Below the pieces are notes generated by a model. It was not told the DNA's origin. It did not search any database and saw nothing but the letters and a program-made list of their open reading frames with translations. From Janthinobacterium sp. BJB426 (GTDB taxonomy: Bacteria > Pseudomonadota > Gammaproteobacteria > Burkholderiales > Burkholderiaceae_D), in the NCBI RefSeq assembly GCF_002735705.1, contig NZ_PDZL01000008.1, positions 204,627 through 268,626 on the forward strand: a stretch of DNA of 64,000 nucleotides, read 5' to 3'. A program made the position numbers and the translations under genes. Every line of letters begins with the position of its first letter. Within the stretch, counting starts at the first letter, position 1. Below are positions 51,138-60,900 of this stretch, piece after piece.

Positions 51138-51488
51138 ATGCAAGTCACGCGTATCGTTGCAAATTTCCTGGCGTCGGATCCGGGCCTGGCGCGGACGTTT
51201 TACGAGGACGTGCTGGGCCTGAGCCTGTTGATGGACCATGGCTGGATCATGACGTATGGTTCGCAAACCGAGATGAGCGTTCAAGTGAGCTTTGCGACGG
51301 AAGGCGGCTCGAACACTGCCGTGCCCGACCTTTCCATTGAAGTCGATGACGTGGATACCGCATTCGAACGCATGTCCGGAGCAGGGTTCCCTATTGAATA
51401 TGGCCTCACCGATGAACCTTGGGGTGTCAGGCGGTTTTTTGTGCGCGACCCGTTCGGCAAGCTCATCAATATTTTGTCGCACACATAG
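51138..51488 (+). CDS. VOC (glyoxalase/bleomycin-resistance) family protein (116 aa)
   Basis: Two beta-alpha-beta-beta-beta units: 'NFLASDPGLARTFYEDVLGL' begins the first, and 'DLSIEVDDVDTAFERMSGAG' then 'RRFFVRDPFGKLINIL' the second. The size is that of a single VOC domain which dimerises. GAGGAAAACT precedes ATG 51138, so this start is preferred. Such proteins may be metal-dependent enzymes or drug-binding proteins; the usual metal ligand (His in strand 1) is not clear, which favours a binding role. Confidence 0.8.
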   Translation: MQVTRIVANFLASDPGLARTFYEDVLGLSLLMDHGWIMTYGSQTEMSVQVSFATEGGSNTAVPDLSIEVDDVDTAFERMSGAGFPIEYGLTDEPWGVRRFFVRDPFGKLINILSHT

Positions 51489-51667
51489 ACGCGGTGCCAC
51501 GGCAGCCAGCCGATTCCACCCGCTTCCCTTGCCGCGCCAGCCATTGTAAAAGGCCTGGCACCGCTCCCAATCTGTTGTACAATCCTTGAGAACGGTCGTG
51601 CTTTTTTGTGCGCTGAGCTTCCTTGCGTGCAGTCATCACGGCAACCGATAAGAACAAGGAGACAGAC

Positions 51668-52858
51668 ATGGACCTGCATTACACTGCCGAGGAGAGCGCC
51701 TTCCGCGACACGGTGCGCGCCTTCCTCGATACCCATTTGCCGGCGGACTTGCAGCGCAAGGTGCGCCAGCATCTGCGCCTGAACCGCGACGATTACGTGC
51801 GCTGGCACAAGATTGTCGCGCAGCAAGGCTGGGCCGCGCCGGCCTGGCCCGTCGAACATGGCGGCACGGGCTGGACGGCCGTGCAGCGCCATATCTGGGA
51901 AGACGAGTGCGCGCGCGCCGCCACGCCGCCGATCCTGCCCTTCGGCGTCAACATGGTGGCGCCTGTCATCATGGCCTTCGCCAACACCGAACAAAAAGCA
52001 TATTATTTGCCGCGCATTTTGAATTGCGACGACTGGTGGTGCCAGGGTTACTCCGAGCCGGGCGCCGGTTCCGACCTCGCCTCGCTGAAAACCACAGCCC
52101 AGCGCGACGGCGACCATTACATCGTCAACGGCCAGAAAACCTGGACGACGCTGGGCCAGCACGCGGACATGATCTTTTGCCTGGTGCGCACGGATAGCAC
52201 GGTGCGCAAGCAGGAAGGCATCAGTTTCTTGCTGATCGACATGAAAACGCCGGGCATCACCGTGCGCCCCATCATCATGCTCGATGAAGAGCACGAAGTG
52301 AACGAAGTGTTTTTTGATAACGTGCGCGTGCCCGTCAGCAACCTGGTGGGTCAGGAAAACAAGGGCTGGACCTACGCCAAGTATCTGCTGGGGCACGAGC
52401 GCACGGGCATCGCCGCCGTCGGCCGCTCCAAGCGCGAGCTGACTTTCCTCAAGCAGCTGGCCATGCAAAAAGCCAAGCGCGGTGCGCCGCTGCTGCACGA
52501 TCCCGCCTTTGCGGCCAAGGTCGCCACGCTGGAAATCGAGTTGATGGCGCTGGAAATGACGGTCTTGCGCGTCATCAGCGACGAAGGCAAGGGGCCGGGA
52601 CCGCAGGCGTCGATGCTGAAGGTGCGCGGTTCGGAACTGCAGCAGCAACTGACGGAACTGATGGTCGAAGCCATCGGCCCGCAAGCCTTGCCGTTTGACC
52701 CCGATTTTCTTGACGGCAGCGCGCCGCACGGCGCTGGCGGCGACGACCTGGCCGCGCCGCTGGCCGCGTATTACTTCAATTACCGCAAGACATCGATCTA
52801 TGGCGGCTCGAATGAAATCCAGAAAAACATCATCACGCAGATGATCCTGGGCCTGTAA
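51668..52858 (+). CDS. Acyl-CoA dehydrogenase, alpha-type subunit (396 aa)
   Basis: FAD-dependent acyl-CoA dehydrogenase. The N-terminal helical domain is followed by 'CQGYSEPGAGSDLASLKTTA' (FAD/substrate signature) and the C-terminal signature 'YFNYRKTSIYGGSNEIQKNI'. The Y-G-G-S-N-E-I-Q-K-N-I ending is that of FadE subunits which work with a second dissimilar ACAD, here the next gene. AAGGAGACAGAC precedes the ATG. First gene of an apparent four-gene operon with two MaoC proteins; the substrate is not readable but branched or steroid-type acyl-CoAs are typical for such sets. Confidence 0.88.
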   Translation: MDLHYTAEESAFRDTVRAFLDTHLPADLQRKVRQHLRLNRDDYVRWHKIVAQQGWAAPAWPVEHGGTGWTAVQRHIWEDECARAATPPILPFGVNMVAPVIMAFANTEQKAYYLPRILNCDDWWCQGYSEPGAGSDLASLKTTAQRDGDHYIVNGQKTWTTLGQHADMIFCLVRTDSTVRKQEGISFLLIDMKTPGITVRPIIMLDEEHEVNEVFFDNVRVPVSNLVGQENKGWTYAKYLLGHERTGIAAVGRSKRELTFLKQLAMQKAKRGAPLLHDPAFAAKVATLEIELMALEMTVLRVISDEGKGPGPQASMLKVRGSELQQQLTELMVEAIGPQALPFDPDFLDGSAPHGAGGDDLAAPLAAYYFNYRKTSIYGGSNEIQKNIITQMILGL

Positions 52859-52874
52859 GCCAGAAGGAGACGAC

Positions 52875-54020
52875 ATGGACTTTCATTTTAATCAGGAACA
52901 GCAGCAATTCGCCGATGCGCTCAGGCGCTGGGTCGACAAGGATTACCGCTTTGAAACGCGGCAAAAAATCATCCATTCCGCCACGGGCACGTCCGATGCG
53001 GCCTGGGCCACTTTGGCCGAGCTGGGCATGACGGCCTTGCCGCTGCCGGCCGGTGCGGGCGGCTTCGACGGTACGGCCGTCGACATGCTGCTGGTGATGC
53101 AGGAACTGGGCCGTGGCCTGGTGGTCGAACCGTATTTCGCCACCGTGCTGGGCGCGCGCTTTTTGAGCCTGGCCGGCGGCCACGACGGCGTGCTGGAACA
53201 GGTCGCCAGCGGCAGCCTGAAGCTCGCTTGCGCGCTGGGCGAACGCCAGTCGCGCCACGATATGCACGACATCGCCACGACCGCCACCGCCAGTGGCGAC
53301 GGTTTCGTGCTGGACGGCGAGAAAACCGTCGTCATCCACGGCGCGCAAGCGGGCGCCTTGATCGTGTCGGCGCGCAGCAGCGGCGGCCAGAGCGATACGG
53401 ATGGCATTTCGCTATTCCTCGTGCCTGTTGACGCGCCCGGCGTTTCCGTGCGCGACTACCGCACCATCGACGGCCAGCGCGCCGCCACCGTCACCCTCGT
53501 GCAAGTGGTGCTGGGCCACGACGCCCTGGTTGGCCAGGCGGGGCAGGGCTGGGCCGTGCTCGACGCGGCCGTGGATTTCGGCGCCGCCCTGCTGTGCGCG
53601 GAAGCCGTGGGCGCCATGGACGCCATCTTTGCCGCCACTCTGGAATACCTGAAGACGCGCCAGCAGTTCGGCGCGCCGATCGGCAAGTTCCAGGCTTTGC
53701 AGCACCGCATGGCCGACATGTTCATCCACCTGGAACAGGCACGTTCGATGGCCATGCTGGCCGCCGCCAAGGTCGACAGCGACGACGTGGCGGAGCGCCG
53801 CCGTACGGTCTCCGCCGCCAAGGCGCGTGTGGGGCTGGCTGCCACCTTTGTCGGTCAGCAAGCCGTGCAATTGCATGGCGGCATGGGCGTCACCGACGAA
53901 TTGCCCGCTGCCCACCATTTCAAGCGCCTCTCCATGATCGCCCTGACCCTGGGCGACGTGGACCATCATATCGAGCGCTTTATCGCCCAGCCGGGCTTTT
54001 TGCCGACGGAGACCGCATGA
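52875..54020 (+). CDS. Acyl-CoA dehydrogenase, second (beta-type) subunit (381 aa)
   Basis: Shorter ACAD starting 16 bases after the first (GGAG site). It has 'HGGMGVTDELPAAHHFKR' and ends with 'LTLGDVDHHIERF' in place of the usual Y-E-G-T catalytic loop, a pattern known from the partner subunits of heteromeric FadE complexes. The FAD-binding 'PLPAGAGGFDGTAVDMLLVM' part is less canonical than in the upstream subunit. Its stop overlaps the MaoC start (ATGA). Confidence 0.85.
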   Translation: MDFHFNQEQQQFADALRRWVDKDYRFETRQKIIHSATGTSDAAWATLAELGMTALPLPAGAGGFDGTAVDMLLVMQELGRGLVVEPYFATVLGARFLSLAGGHDGVLEQVASGSLKLACALGERQSRHDMHDIATTATASGDGFVLDGEKTVVIHGAQAGALIVSARSSGGQSDTDGISLFLVPVDAPGVSVRDYRTIDGQRAATVTLVQVVLGHDALVGQAGQGWAVLDAAVDFGAALLCAEAVGAMDAIFAATLEYLKTRQQFGAPIGKFQALQHRMADMFIHLEQARSMAMLAAAKVDSDDVAERRRTVSAAKARVGLAATFVGQQAVQLHGGMGVTDELPAAHHFKRLSMIALTLGDVDHHIERFIAQPGFLPTETA

Positions 54021-54505
54021 CCGCATCGCCTGCCACCACCCCGAAACACTGGTATTTCGAAGATTTCACGCAAGGCCTGGAAATCGACCTGGGCCTGCGC
54101 CACGTAACGGAAAAGGAAATCATCGCCTTCGCCACGGATTTCGATCCGCAGCCATTCCACGTCGACCATGCGGCCGCCGAAAAGACCATCTTCAAGGGCG
54201 TCATCGCCAGCGGCTGGCATACCTGCGGCATGATGATGCGCCTGGTGGTGGATAACCTGCTCAAGCATTCGTCCAGCATGGGCTCGCCCGGCCTGGACAG
54301 CATCCGCTGGCTCAAACCCGTGCGCGCCGGCGACACCTTGCAGCTGACCTACCAGGTCAAGGAAGTGCGCCCATCCACGTCGAAGCCGGACCGCGGCATC
54401 GTCATTTCCGTGTGGAGCGTGCGCAACCAGCATGGCGAAGTGGTAACTACCGTCGAAGGCATGGGCATGTTCGGCCGCCGTCCTGCAGGCGAAAACCATG
54501 CGTGA
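54017..54505 (+). CDS. MaoC-like hydratase, first (162 aa)
   Basis: Single hot-dog domain: 'YFEDFTQGLEIDLGLRHVTE', then the hydratase core 'FATDFDPQPFHVDHAAAEKT' and 'VIASGWHTCGMMMRLVV'. Asp and His of the R-hydratase motif (D-x-x-P-x-H) are present, so it is probably catalytic. Overlaps the ACAD stop by four bases and the next gene's start by eight. Likely hydrates the 2-enoyl-CoA made by the ACAD pair. Confidence 0.82.
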   Translation: MTASPATTPKHWYFEDFTQGLEIDLGLRHVTEKEIIAFATDFDPQPFHVDHAAAEKTIFKGVIASGWHTCGMMMRLVVDNLLKHSSSMGSPGLDSIRWLKPVRAGDTLQLTYQVKEVRPSTSKPDRGIVISVWSVRNQHGEVVTTVEGMGMFGRRPAGENHA

Positions 54506-54953
54506 CATCGCCGGCATCGCCGGTTTCCAGGCCTTGTCGGGACAGCACGTGGCCGTTTCCGACTGGCTGACCATCACCCAGCAGCGCATCGACACTTTTG
54601 CCGACGCCACGGACGACCATCAGTGGATCCATGTGGACGCCGAACGCTGCGCACGTGAGTCGCCCTACGGCTGCACCGTGGCGCACGGTTTCCTGACCTT
54701 ATCCCTGCTGCCGGCCATGTTGCAGGGAGCGCTGCACATGGCCGGCATCCGCATGGCCATCAACTATGGCCTGAACAAGGTGCGCTTTCCTGCGCCCGTG
54801 CCTGTCGGCAGCCGTTTGCGCGCACGGCTCGACATCCTCTGCGTCGACGACGTGCCGGAAGGGGCGCAAGTGAACTGGGCTGTCACCATGGAGCGCGAGG
54901 GCGACACGAAACCCGTGTGCGTGGCGGAGTTCCTGATGCGTTGCTATCCCTAG
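54498..54953 (+). CDS. MaoC-like hydratase, second (151 aa)
   Basis: Another single hot-dog domain: 'FADATDDHQWIHVDAERC' carries the D-D-H-x-W-I-H catalytic pattern, 'YGCTVAHGFLTLSLLP' follows. It overlaps the previous gene by eight bases. Two MaoC genes beside two ACAD genes resemble steroid side-chain operons where both enzyme types are heteromers, but each here may also act alone. No thiolase or CoA ligase is adjacent. Confidence 0.82.
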   Translation: MRDIAGIAGFQALSGQHVAVSDWLTITQQRIDTFADATDDHQWIHVDAERCARESPYGCTVAHGFLTLSLLPAMLQGALHMAGIRMAINYGLNKVRFPAPVPVGSRLRARLDILCVDDVPEGAQVNWAVTMEREGDTKPVCVAEFLMRCYP

Positions 54954-54987
54954 GGCAGGTGGCTGACGAGAAGTGTCAAACCATCGT

Positions 54988-55695
54988 TTATCCGCGGGGG
55001 CTGTCGGCAGCTGACAGGCAGCGGAGACTGAGCGGCGCTGCCGGCTGCTGCGAGCAGACGGCAGCATACGATGCCGCATCGCCGTGCGGAAGGTCGCGGC
55101 AGTAATAGGGGATGGTAGCGGGCGTGCCTTCATGGCGCACCCGCCACAGTCCGGTGTCCACGGGGGCAAAGCTGAGCAGCCGGCAATCGACGCTCAAGCC
55201 CGTGCCGAGCGCCTTCAGATACGCTTCCTTGCGCGTCCACAACTGGTAAAACCGCTGACGGCGCTGGTCCGGCGCCAGGGCCGCCATGGCCGCGCGCTCG
55301 TCGGCGTGGCACAGCAAGTCGAGCAGGGGATCGAGATCGAGCGGGGTTTCCGCACACTGTTCCACGTCCACGCCGACGGCATGGCGGGCGACGGCGAGCA
55401 GCATCGCGTCGCCGCTATGGGACAGGTTGAAATGCAGTGCATGCCCGGCCAGTGAGGGCTTGCCGAAGGCGCCGTGCCGGAAAGCGACGGCGGCGGGTGG
55501 CACCTCCAGGTAATCAGACAGTATCTGGCGCAGAACACCCTGCGAGCGCCGGTAGCGCGTTTGCAGGGCAAGGCTGCGGAAACGGTCCGCCTTGTCGTTT
55601 TCCAGCCGATTCAGGCTGGCGGCAAACGCATCGAGGCGGCTGTCGTCCAGGTCGACCTGCCATAGCGCAATTTCCTGCGCCTCGGGTATTTGCAT
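54988..55695 (-). CDS. 4'-phosphopantetheinyl transferase, Sfp type (235 aa)
   Basis: Converts apo carrier proteins to the holo form. Sfp-type motifs in order: 'FGKPSLAGHALHFNLSHSG', 'VGVDVE' (Mg-binding D-x-E) and 'LWTRKEAYLKALGTGL'. Size is typical. It lies three bases past the thioesterase stop in the same orientation, with MbtH upstream, so it is probably the dedicated activator of the NRPS carrier domains in the divergent operon. The last ~35 residues are variable. Confidence 0.9.
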   Translation of the reverse strand: MQIPEAQEIALWQVDLDDSRLDAFAASLNRLENDKADRFRSLALQTRYRRSQGVLRQILSDYLEVPPAAVAFRHGAFGKPSLAGHALHFNLSHSGDAMLLAVARHAVGVDVEQCAETPLDLDPLLDLLCHADERAAMAALAPDQRRQRFYQLWTRKEAYLKALGTGLSVDCRLLSFAPVDTGLWRVRHEGTPATIPYYCRDLPHGDAASYAAVCSQQPAAPLSLRCLSAADSPRG

Positions 55696-55698
55696 AGC

Positions 55699-56460
55699 TT
55701 AGTCCTGCGCCAGCGTGGCGCGGATATCGGCCAGCACCGCCCTGGCGTGCGTCTCGATGAAAAAATGCCCGCCGTCATGCCAGATGCTGTGGCAGCTCCC
55801 CGAGGTTTCCAGCGCCCATGCCGCCACGCCGTCTGGGCTGACGCGTGCATCGGCGCGCCCCGCCAATACCGTCAGCGGCACCGTGAGTTGCGGGCCGGGG
55901 TGGTAGTGGTAAGTTTCCACCATGCAAAAATCGGCGCGCAAGATCGGCAGCAACAGGGCCATCAGTTCGCGCTCGTCCAGCAGTTCCTGCGGCGTGCCGT
56001 CGTAAGTGCGCAATTCTTCCAGCAGGGCGTCATCGGGCAAGAGGTGCAGCATGCGCGATGGCGGGCGGCGCTGCGGCGCGTTCGCGCCGGACACCAGCAG
56101 CCGCAGCGGCGGCGGCACATCCAGGCGCGCCAGGCCGCGCGCCACTTCGAACGCCAGCAGGGCACCCAGACTGTGGCCGAACAGGGCGTAGGGCCGGGGC
56201 GTGGCACGCAGTTCGCGGGCCAGCGCCTGCGTCAGCTCGCCTGCCAGCGGCAGCAGCTGGTCCTGCGGCGCTTCCGCCATGCGCCGTCCATGGCCGGGCA
56301 ACTCGATGGCGCACACTTCGATGGATGGCTCCAGCCTCGCTTGCCAGGCACGGAAGGCGGCCGCGCTGGCGCCTGCATGGCCGAAGCAATACAGGCGCAG
56401 TGCACGCGTGGCATGCGGCTGGCCGCGCACCAGCCAGCTGGCGCCCAGGCCAGCGCTCAC
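55699..56460 (-). CDS. Type II thioesterase (external editing, 253 aa)
   Basis: Alpha/beta hydrolase of the NRPS/PKS-associated TE II family: '[19 protein letters not shown]', '[14 protein letters not shown]', nucleophile '[18 protein letters not shown]', Asp in '[13 protein letters not shown]' and His in '[13 protein letters not shown]'. It should remove wrong acyl groups from NRPS carrier domains. The start was set at GTG 56460, which overlaps the MbtH stop (GTGA); the longer frame to 56553 overlaps mbtH fully. Confidence 0.88.
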   Translation of the reverse strand: MSAGLGASWLVRGQPHATRALRLYCFGHAGASAAAFRAWQARLEPSIEVCAIELPGHGRRMAEAPQDQLLPLAGELTQALARELRATPRPYALFGHSLGALLAFEVARGLARLDVPPPLRLLVSGANAPQRRPPSRMLHLLPDDALLEELRTYDGTPQELLDERELMALLLPILRADFCMVETYHYHPGPQLTVPLTVLAGRADARVSPDGVAAWALETSGSCHSIWHDGGHFFIETHARAVLADIRATLAQD

Positions 56461-56684
56461 GCTACTTCGGCTTCCCGCGCGCCAGCGTCCATGGCCTGGC
56501 GCAAGCTCAGCGGACGCATGTCGGTCCAGACCTGCTCGATATGCGCCAGACATTCCTCCTTGCTGCCCCGCTTGCCGGCTTCGCGCCAGCCGACCGGGAT
56601 GGCCTTGTAGTCGGGCCAGATCGAGTATTGCTCTTCCTCATTGACGACAACGTAAAAACGGGTATCAGGGTGATCCCAACTCAT
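56457..56684 (-). CDS. MbtH-like protein (75 aa)
   Basis: Small activator of adenylation domains. '[19 protein letters not shown]', '[20 protein letters not shown]' and '[13 protein letters not shown]' show the three conserved Trp and the N-x-E-x-Q-x-S-x-W-P pattern. First gene of the minus-strand operon mbtH-TE II-PPTase, divergent from the hydroxylase-NRPS operon. Confidence 0.95.
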   Translation of the reverse strand: MSWDHPDTRFYVVVNEEEQYSIWPDYKAIPVGWREAGKRGSKEECLAHIEQVWTDMRPLSLRQAMDAGAREAEVA

Positions 56685-56737
56685 GCTGACTCCTTTGATC
56701 GGTAAGGGCGCCCATGCGCGGTGAAATCATTCTAAAT

Positions 56738-56756
56738 CTAAATGATTATGATTCCT
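56738..56756. promoter_or_regulatory. Fur-box-like sequence in the divergent NRPS promoter region
   Basis: CTAAATGATTATGATTCCT matches the 19-bp Fur consensus at about 11 positions and contains the A-A-T-G-A-T-x-A-T-G-A-T-T core. It lies 54-72 bases upstream of mbtH in a strongly A+T-rich 306-bp gap shared with the divergent hydroxylase gene. Iron control would fit a siderophore cluster; the match is moderate. Confidence 0.4.
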
Positions 56757-56990
56757 ATTTATATTTCATTGTTTTACTGATAAACTTTGAAAAAGTCAGT
56801 TCAATTTGAGTTTAAGTTTAATATTGTTTTAAAGATAACGCAATAGCGGTTTCTTACAGACACTCACAATCCCCGATCGCGACGATTGCAGGCGGATTCC
56901 AGGCGCACTCTACAAGAGACATTCCATCCAGGGTCTTGCGGACTTGACCGCTCGCCAGGACCTTACGCAATCTCAGATGAAGGAGTTGGC

Positions 56991-57980
56991 ATGCACTCGG
57001 CAACAAGTACGGTATTCGATGGTCCGCTGGAGGTATCACCGTTATTCCCGGGAGGCAGCCTTCCCTTGCTGGTCACGCCGGGGCAAGGCGGGCAGTGGCC
57101 GGCTGCCATGCCGGCCATGCTGGCCGCCGCGCAAGCCCACCTCGACGAGGCGGGCGGCCTGCTGTTTCGCGGTTTCGGGCTGCACGGCGAGCAGCCGTTC
57201 CAGCAATTTGCGCGCGCGTTCGGGCATGAGTTGCTGACCTATGAATTCGGCTCCACGCCCCGTTCCGCGCTGGGCAAGGGCGTGTACACCTCGACCGAGT
57301 ATCCGGCGCACCAGGTGATTCCCCTGCACTGCGAACAGTCCTATACGCGCCAGTGGCCGATGAAGATCTGGTTCCATTGCATCGTGGCCAGCGCGCAGGA
57401 CGGCGAGACGCCGATCGCCGACAGCCGGCAGATCTTTGCGCGCCTCGACCCGGCCCTGCGCCGGCATTTCGAGCAAAAACGCCTGATGTACGTGCGCAAT
57501 TACGGCAATGGCCTGGACTTGCCATGGCAGGATGCGTTCAACACGCATGACCGGGCGGAGGCGGAGCGCTATTGCCGGGCCCAGGACATCGCCTTCGAGT
57601 GGAAGGATGATGGCGAACTGCGCACGCGGCAAGTGTGCCAGGCGGTGGCACGGCATCCGCGCACGGGGCAGGATGTGTGGTTCAACCAGGCGCACTTGTT
57701 CCATGTGTCGAACCTGGCGCCGGCAGTACGCGAATCGCTGCTGATGCTGGTCGACAGCGACCTCGATCTGCCGCGCAATGTGTATTACGGCGACGGCTCG
57801 CCAATCGAGGAGTCGGCGCTGCAGGAGATTCGCGGCGTCCTCGATGCGTGCACGGTGATGTTCCCGTGGGTCGAGGGCGATGTGCTGATGCTCGATAATA
57901 TGCTGGCCGCGCACGGCCGTTCGACCTTCAAGGGCGCCCGCAAGATCGTGGTGGCGATGGCGGAGGCGGCGCATGAATGA
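56991..57980 (+). CDS. TauD/SyrP-like Fe(II)/2-oxoglutarate beta-hydroxylase (329 aa)
   Basis: Non-heme iron oxygenase: 'PLHCEQSYTRQWPMKIWFHC' carries the H-x-E-x-S-Y form of the facial-triad motif found in SyrP-like aspartate beta-hydroxylases of NRPS pathways, and 'MLAAHGRSTFKGARKIVVAM' supplies the distal His and the 2-oxoglutarate Arg. AAGGAG lies six bases before ATG 56991. The NRPS start overlaps its stop (ATGAATGA), so they are translated together. It should hydroxylate the Asp held on the first carrier domain. Full length for the family. Confidence 0.85.
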   Translation: MHSATSTVFDGPLEVSPLFPGGSLPLLVTPGQGGQWPAAMPAMLAAAQAHLDEAGGLLFRGFGLHGEQPFQQFARAFGHELLTYEFGSTPRSALGKGVYTSTEYPAHQVIPLHCEQSYTRQWPMKIWFHCIVASAQDGETPIADSRQIFARLDPALRRHFEQKRLMYVRNYGNGLDLPWQDAFNTHDRAEAERYCRAQDIAFEWKDDGELRTRQVCQAVARHPRTGQDVWFNQAHLFHVSNLAPAVRESLLMLVDSDLDLPRNVYYGDGSPIEESALQEIRGVLDACTVMFPWVEGDVLMLDNMLAAHGRSTFKGARKIVVAMAEAAHE

Positions 57981-60900
57981 CCTTGCCGCCGGCTGGCCAG
58001 CCGGATTTCCCGTCGCCGGACAGGCGCTGAGCCACGGCCAGCGCGCCCTGTGGACGTTCTACAAGATGGCGCCGGGCAGCCCTGCCTACAATATGGCGTT
58101 CGGCGCCGAACTGGCCGGTCCCGTCGACGCGGCGCTGCTGCGCCAGGCCTTCCTGCATGCGCAGCAAAGCTATGAAGTGCTCGGCTGCGTGTACGCGGAA
58201 GGCGAGGACGGGCCGCGCATGCTGCGCCGCGCGGCACCAGGCGAGGACTTTGCCGTCGACACCACGCAGGGCCTGGGCGAGGCCGGTGCGCGGGCCTACC
58301 TGGCCCGCCAGGCCGACCTGCCATTCGTGCTCGAAGACGATGCGCCCGTGCGCGCGCGCCTGCTGGTCGACCACGACGGCGGTGAACAGCGGTTTTATCT
58401 GATGGCGTCCATGCATCATATCGCCGCCGATTTCTCCAGCAGCTTCGTGTTCCTGGAAACGCTGTTCGAGGCCTATGAAACTTTGCGCGCTGGCCAGGCG
58501 CTGGTGCTGCGTCCCGATGCGCTGTACCGTGAGTGGCTCGACGAACACAGCGCCATGCTGGCGGGACCGCGGGGACGGCGGCTGGAGCAGTTCTGGCGCG
58601 AGCGCCTGGCCGGCGAACCGGGGCCGTTGCAGCTGGCTACCGATTTCCCCCGCGCCGCATCGCCGGCCTTCGAAGGCGCCGAAGTCGAATTCGCGATCGG
58701 CGCGGAAGAAGCGCAGCAGCTGCGCCTGCTGGCCGCGGACCAGGGCGTGTCGCTGTATGGCTTGCTGATGGCGGCCTATCTGGCCTTCATGCACCGCTAT
58801 ACGGGAGAGCCCGAATTCCTCATCGGCACGCCGGTGGCGGGCCACAGCGGCGCGCGTTACCGGAATTTGCTGGGTTTTACGCTCAATGCGATACCGCTGC
58901 GCGCCGATTGCCGCGCCGATCCGGCCTTCGCCGATTTCCTCGCCGCGTGCTGGCTGCAATTGCGCAGCGCCCTGAAGCACCAGCAATATCCGCTGGCGCT
59001 GATGACCGAGCATTGCGCGCCGCTGCAGGATGGCGCGCGCACGCCGCTGTTCCGCCACATGATGACCCTGGTGCCGCTGGGCGCGCGGCCCGCGCTGGGA
59101 CGCCACGTGGCGCGCGAACTGTTCGCCACCCAGCGCGGCGCGGCCAATGACATGAACTTGCGCTGGCAGGATTCGGGCGCCGGCCTGCTGGGGCAGTGGC
59201 GCTATGACACGGGCCTGTTCCACGGCGCCAGCATCGAGCGCATGGTCGAGCACTTCCGCGCGCTGCTGCGCGATATCGTGGCGCACCCGCAAGCGCGCCT
59301 GAGCCAGTTGCGGCTGGCACCGCGTTATTTGTCGCAGGCGCAGGGCCAGCCTTTGCCAGCCGATGCCGCGCCCACGGCGCTGCAGATGTTCCTGCGGCAG
59401 GTGGCGCTGCATCCGCAGCATATGGCGCTCGACGCGCCAGGCGGGCGCCTCAGCTACGCGCAGCTGGACCAGGCCGCGCTGCGCCTGGCCATGCGCCTGC
59501 AGGCGGCCGGTGTCGCTGCCGGCGACAGGGTCGCCTTGCTGCTGGCGCGCGATACGCCGCTGATCGTCGCCATGCTGGCCGCCTGGCGCGCGGGCGCCGC
59601 CTACCTGTGCCTGGATAGCGGCTTGCCGGCGCTGCGCCTGCGCCAGATGCTCGACGATGCCGGCATCGCGCTGACGGTCGGCAGCGGCGCGGCGCCCGCG
59701 CTGCTCGAAGGGCGCCGCTGGCTCGATGTTGATGCCGTCGATGCCGATGCCGACATTGGCGCGGCATGGCGCGCGTCCTTGTGCCATGCCGAACTGCCGG
59801 CCTACATCATCTATACCTCCGGGTCGACGGGCGCGCCCAAGGGCGTGTCGCTCAGCCAGGGTAACCTGGCCGCCTACGTGGCAGGCGTGATGCCGCGCCT
59901 GGCCTTGCCGCCGCAGGCCAGCATGAGCGCCCTGTCGTCGCTGACGGCCGACCTGGGCTACACGGCGTGGTTTGGCGCGCTGCTCAGTGGGCGCACCTTG
60001 CGCCTGATCGGCGACGCGCACAGCGCCGATCCGGAAGTGCTGGCGGACCTGCTGGAAGCGCAGCCGCTCGATTGCCTGAAGATCGTGCCGTCGCACCTGA
60101 AGGCGCTGCTGTCAGCCAGCCGCCCGGAACGGCTGCTGCCGCTGCATTGCCTGGTGCTGGGCGGCGAGGGACTGGACCCGGCGCTGGTGCGCCGCGTGGG
60201 CGAATTGCGTCCCGGCTGCCGCGTGGTCAACCATTACGGCCCCACCGAAACGACGGTCGGTTGTCTGGCGCAGGAGGCGGCCACGGCGCCAACGGGCTTG
60301 TCCGCGTACGTGCCGGTAGGCGCGCCACTGGCCGGGCGCACCGCCTATGTGCTCGACGCGCGCGGCGAGCTGCTGCCGCTGGGCGCCATCGGCGAACTGT
60401 ATCTGGGCGGCGCCGGCGTGGCGCACGGCTACCTGGGCCGCGCCGGCCTGAGCGCCGAACGCTTCATTCCCGATGCCTTCGGCTTCGTGCCAGGCGCGCG
60501 CCTGTACCGCAGCGGCGACAGGGTGCGCATGCTGGACGGCGGCGTGCTGGAGTTCTTCGGCCGCAGCGATGACCAGGTCAAGATCCGCGGCTTCCGCGTC
60601 GAACTCGGCGAAGTCGAGGCCTGGCTCAAGGCCCGCGTGGAACTGGCCGATGCGGCCGTGGTGGCGCGTCCGCTGCCGGGCGGCGACGGCTTGCGCCTGC
60701 TGGCCTGCGTGGTGGCGCGCGATGGCGCCGCCGCGCAGGCGGGCCTGATCGACACGCTGCGCGCGGCGATGGCGCAAGCGTTGCCGGAAGCGATGGTGCC
60801 GGCCCTGTGGCAGGTGCTGGCGCGCCTGCCATTGCTGGCGAACGGCAAGGTTGACCGCAAAGGCTTGCCGGAACCTGCTTTGGCCGCACCGGCAGCTGCA

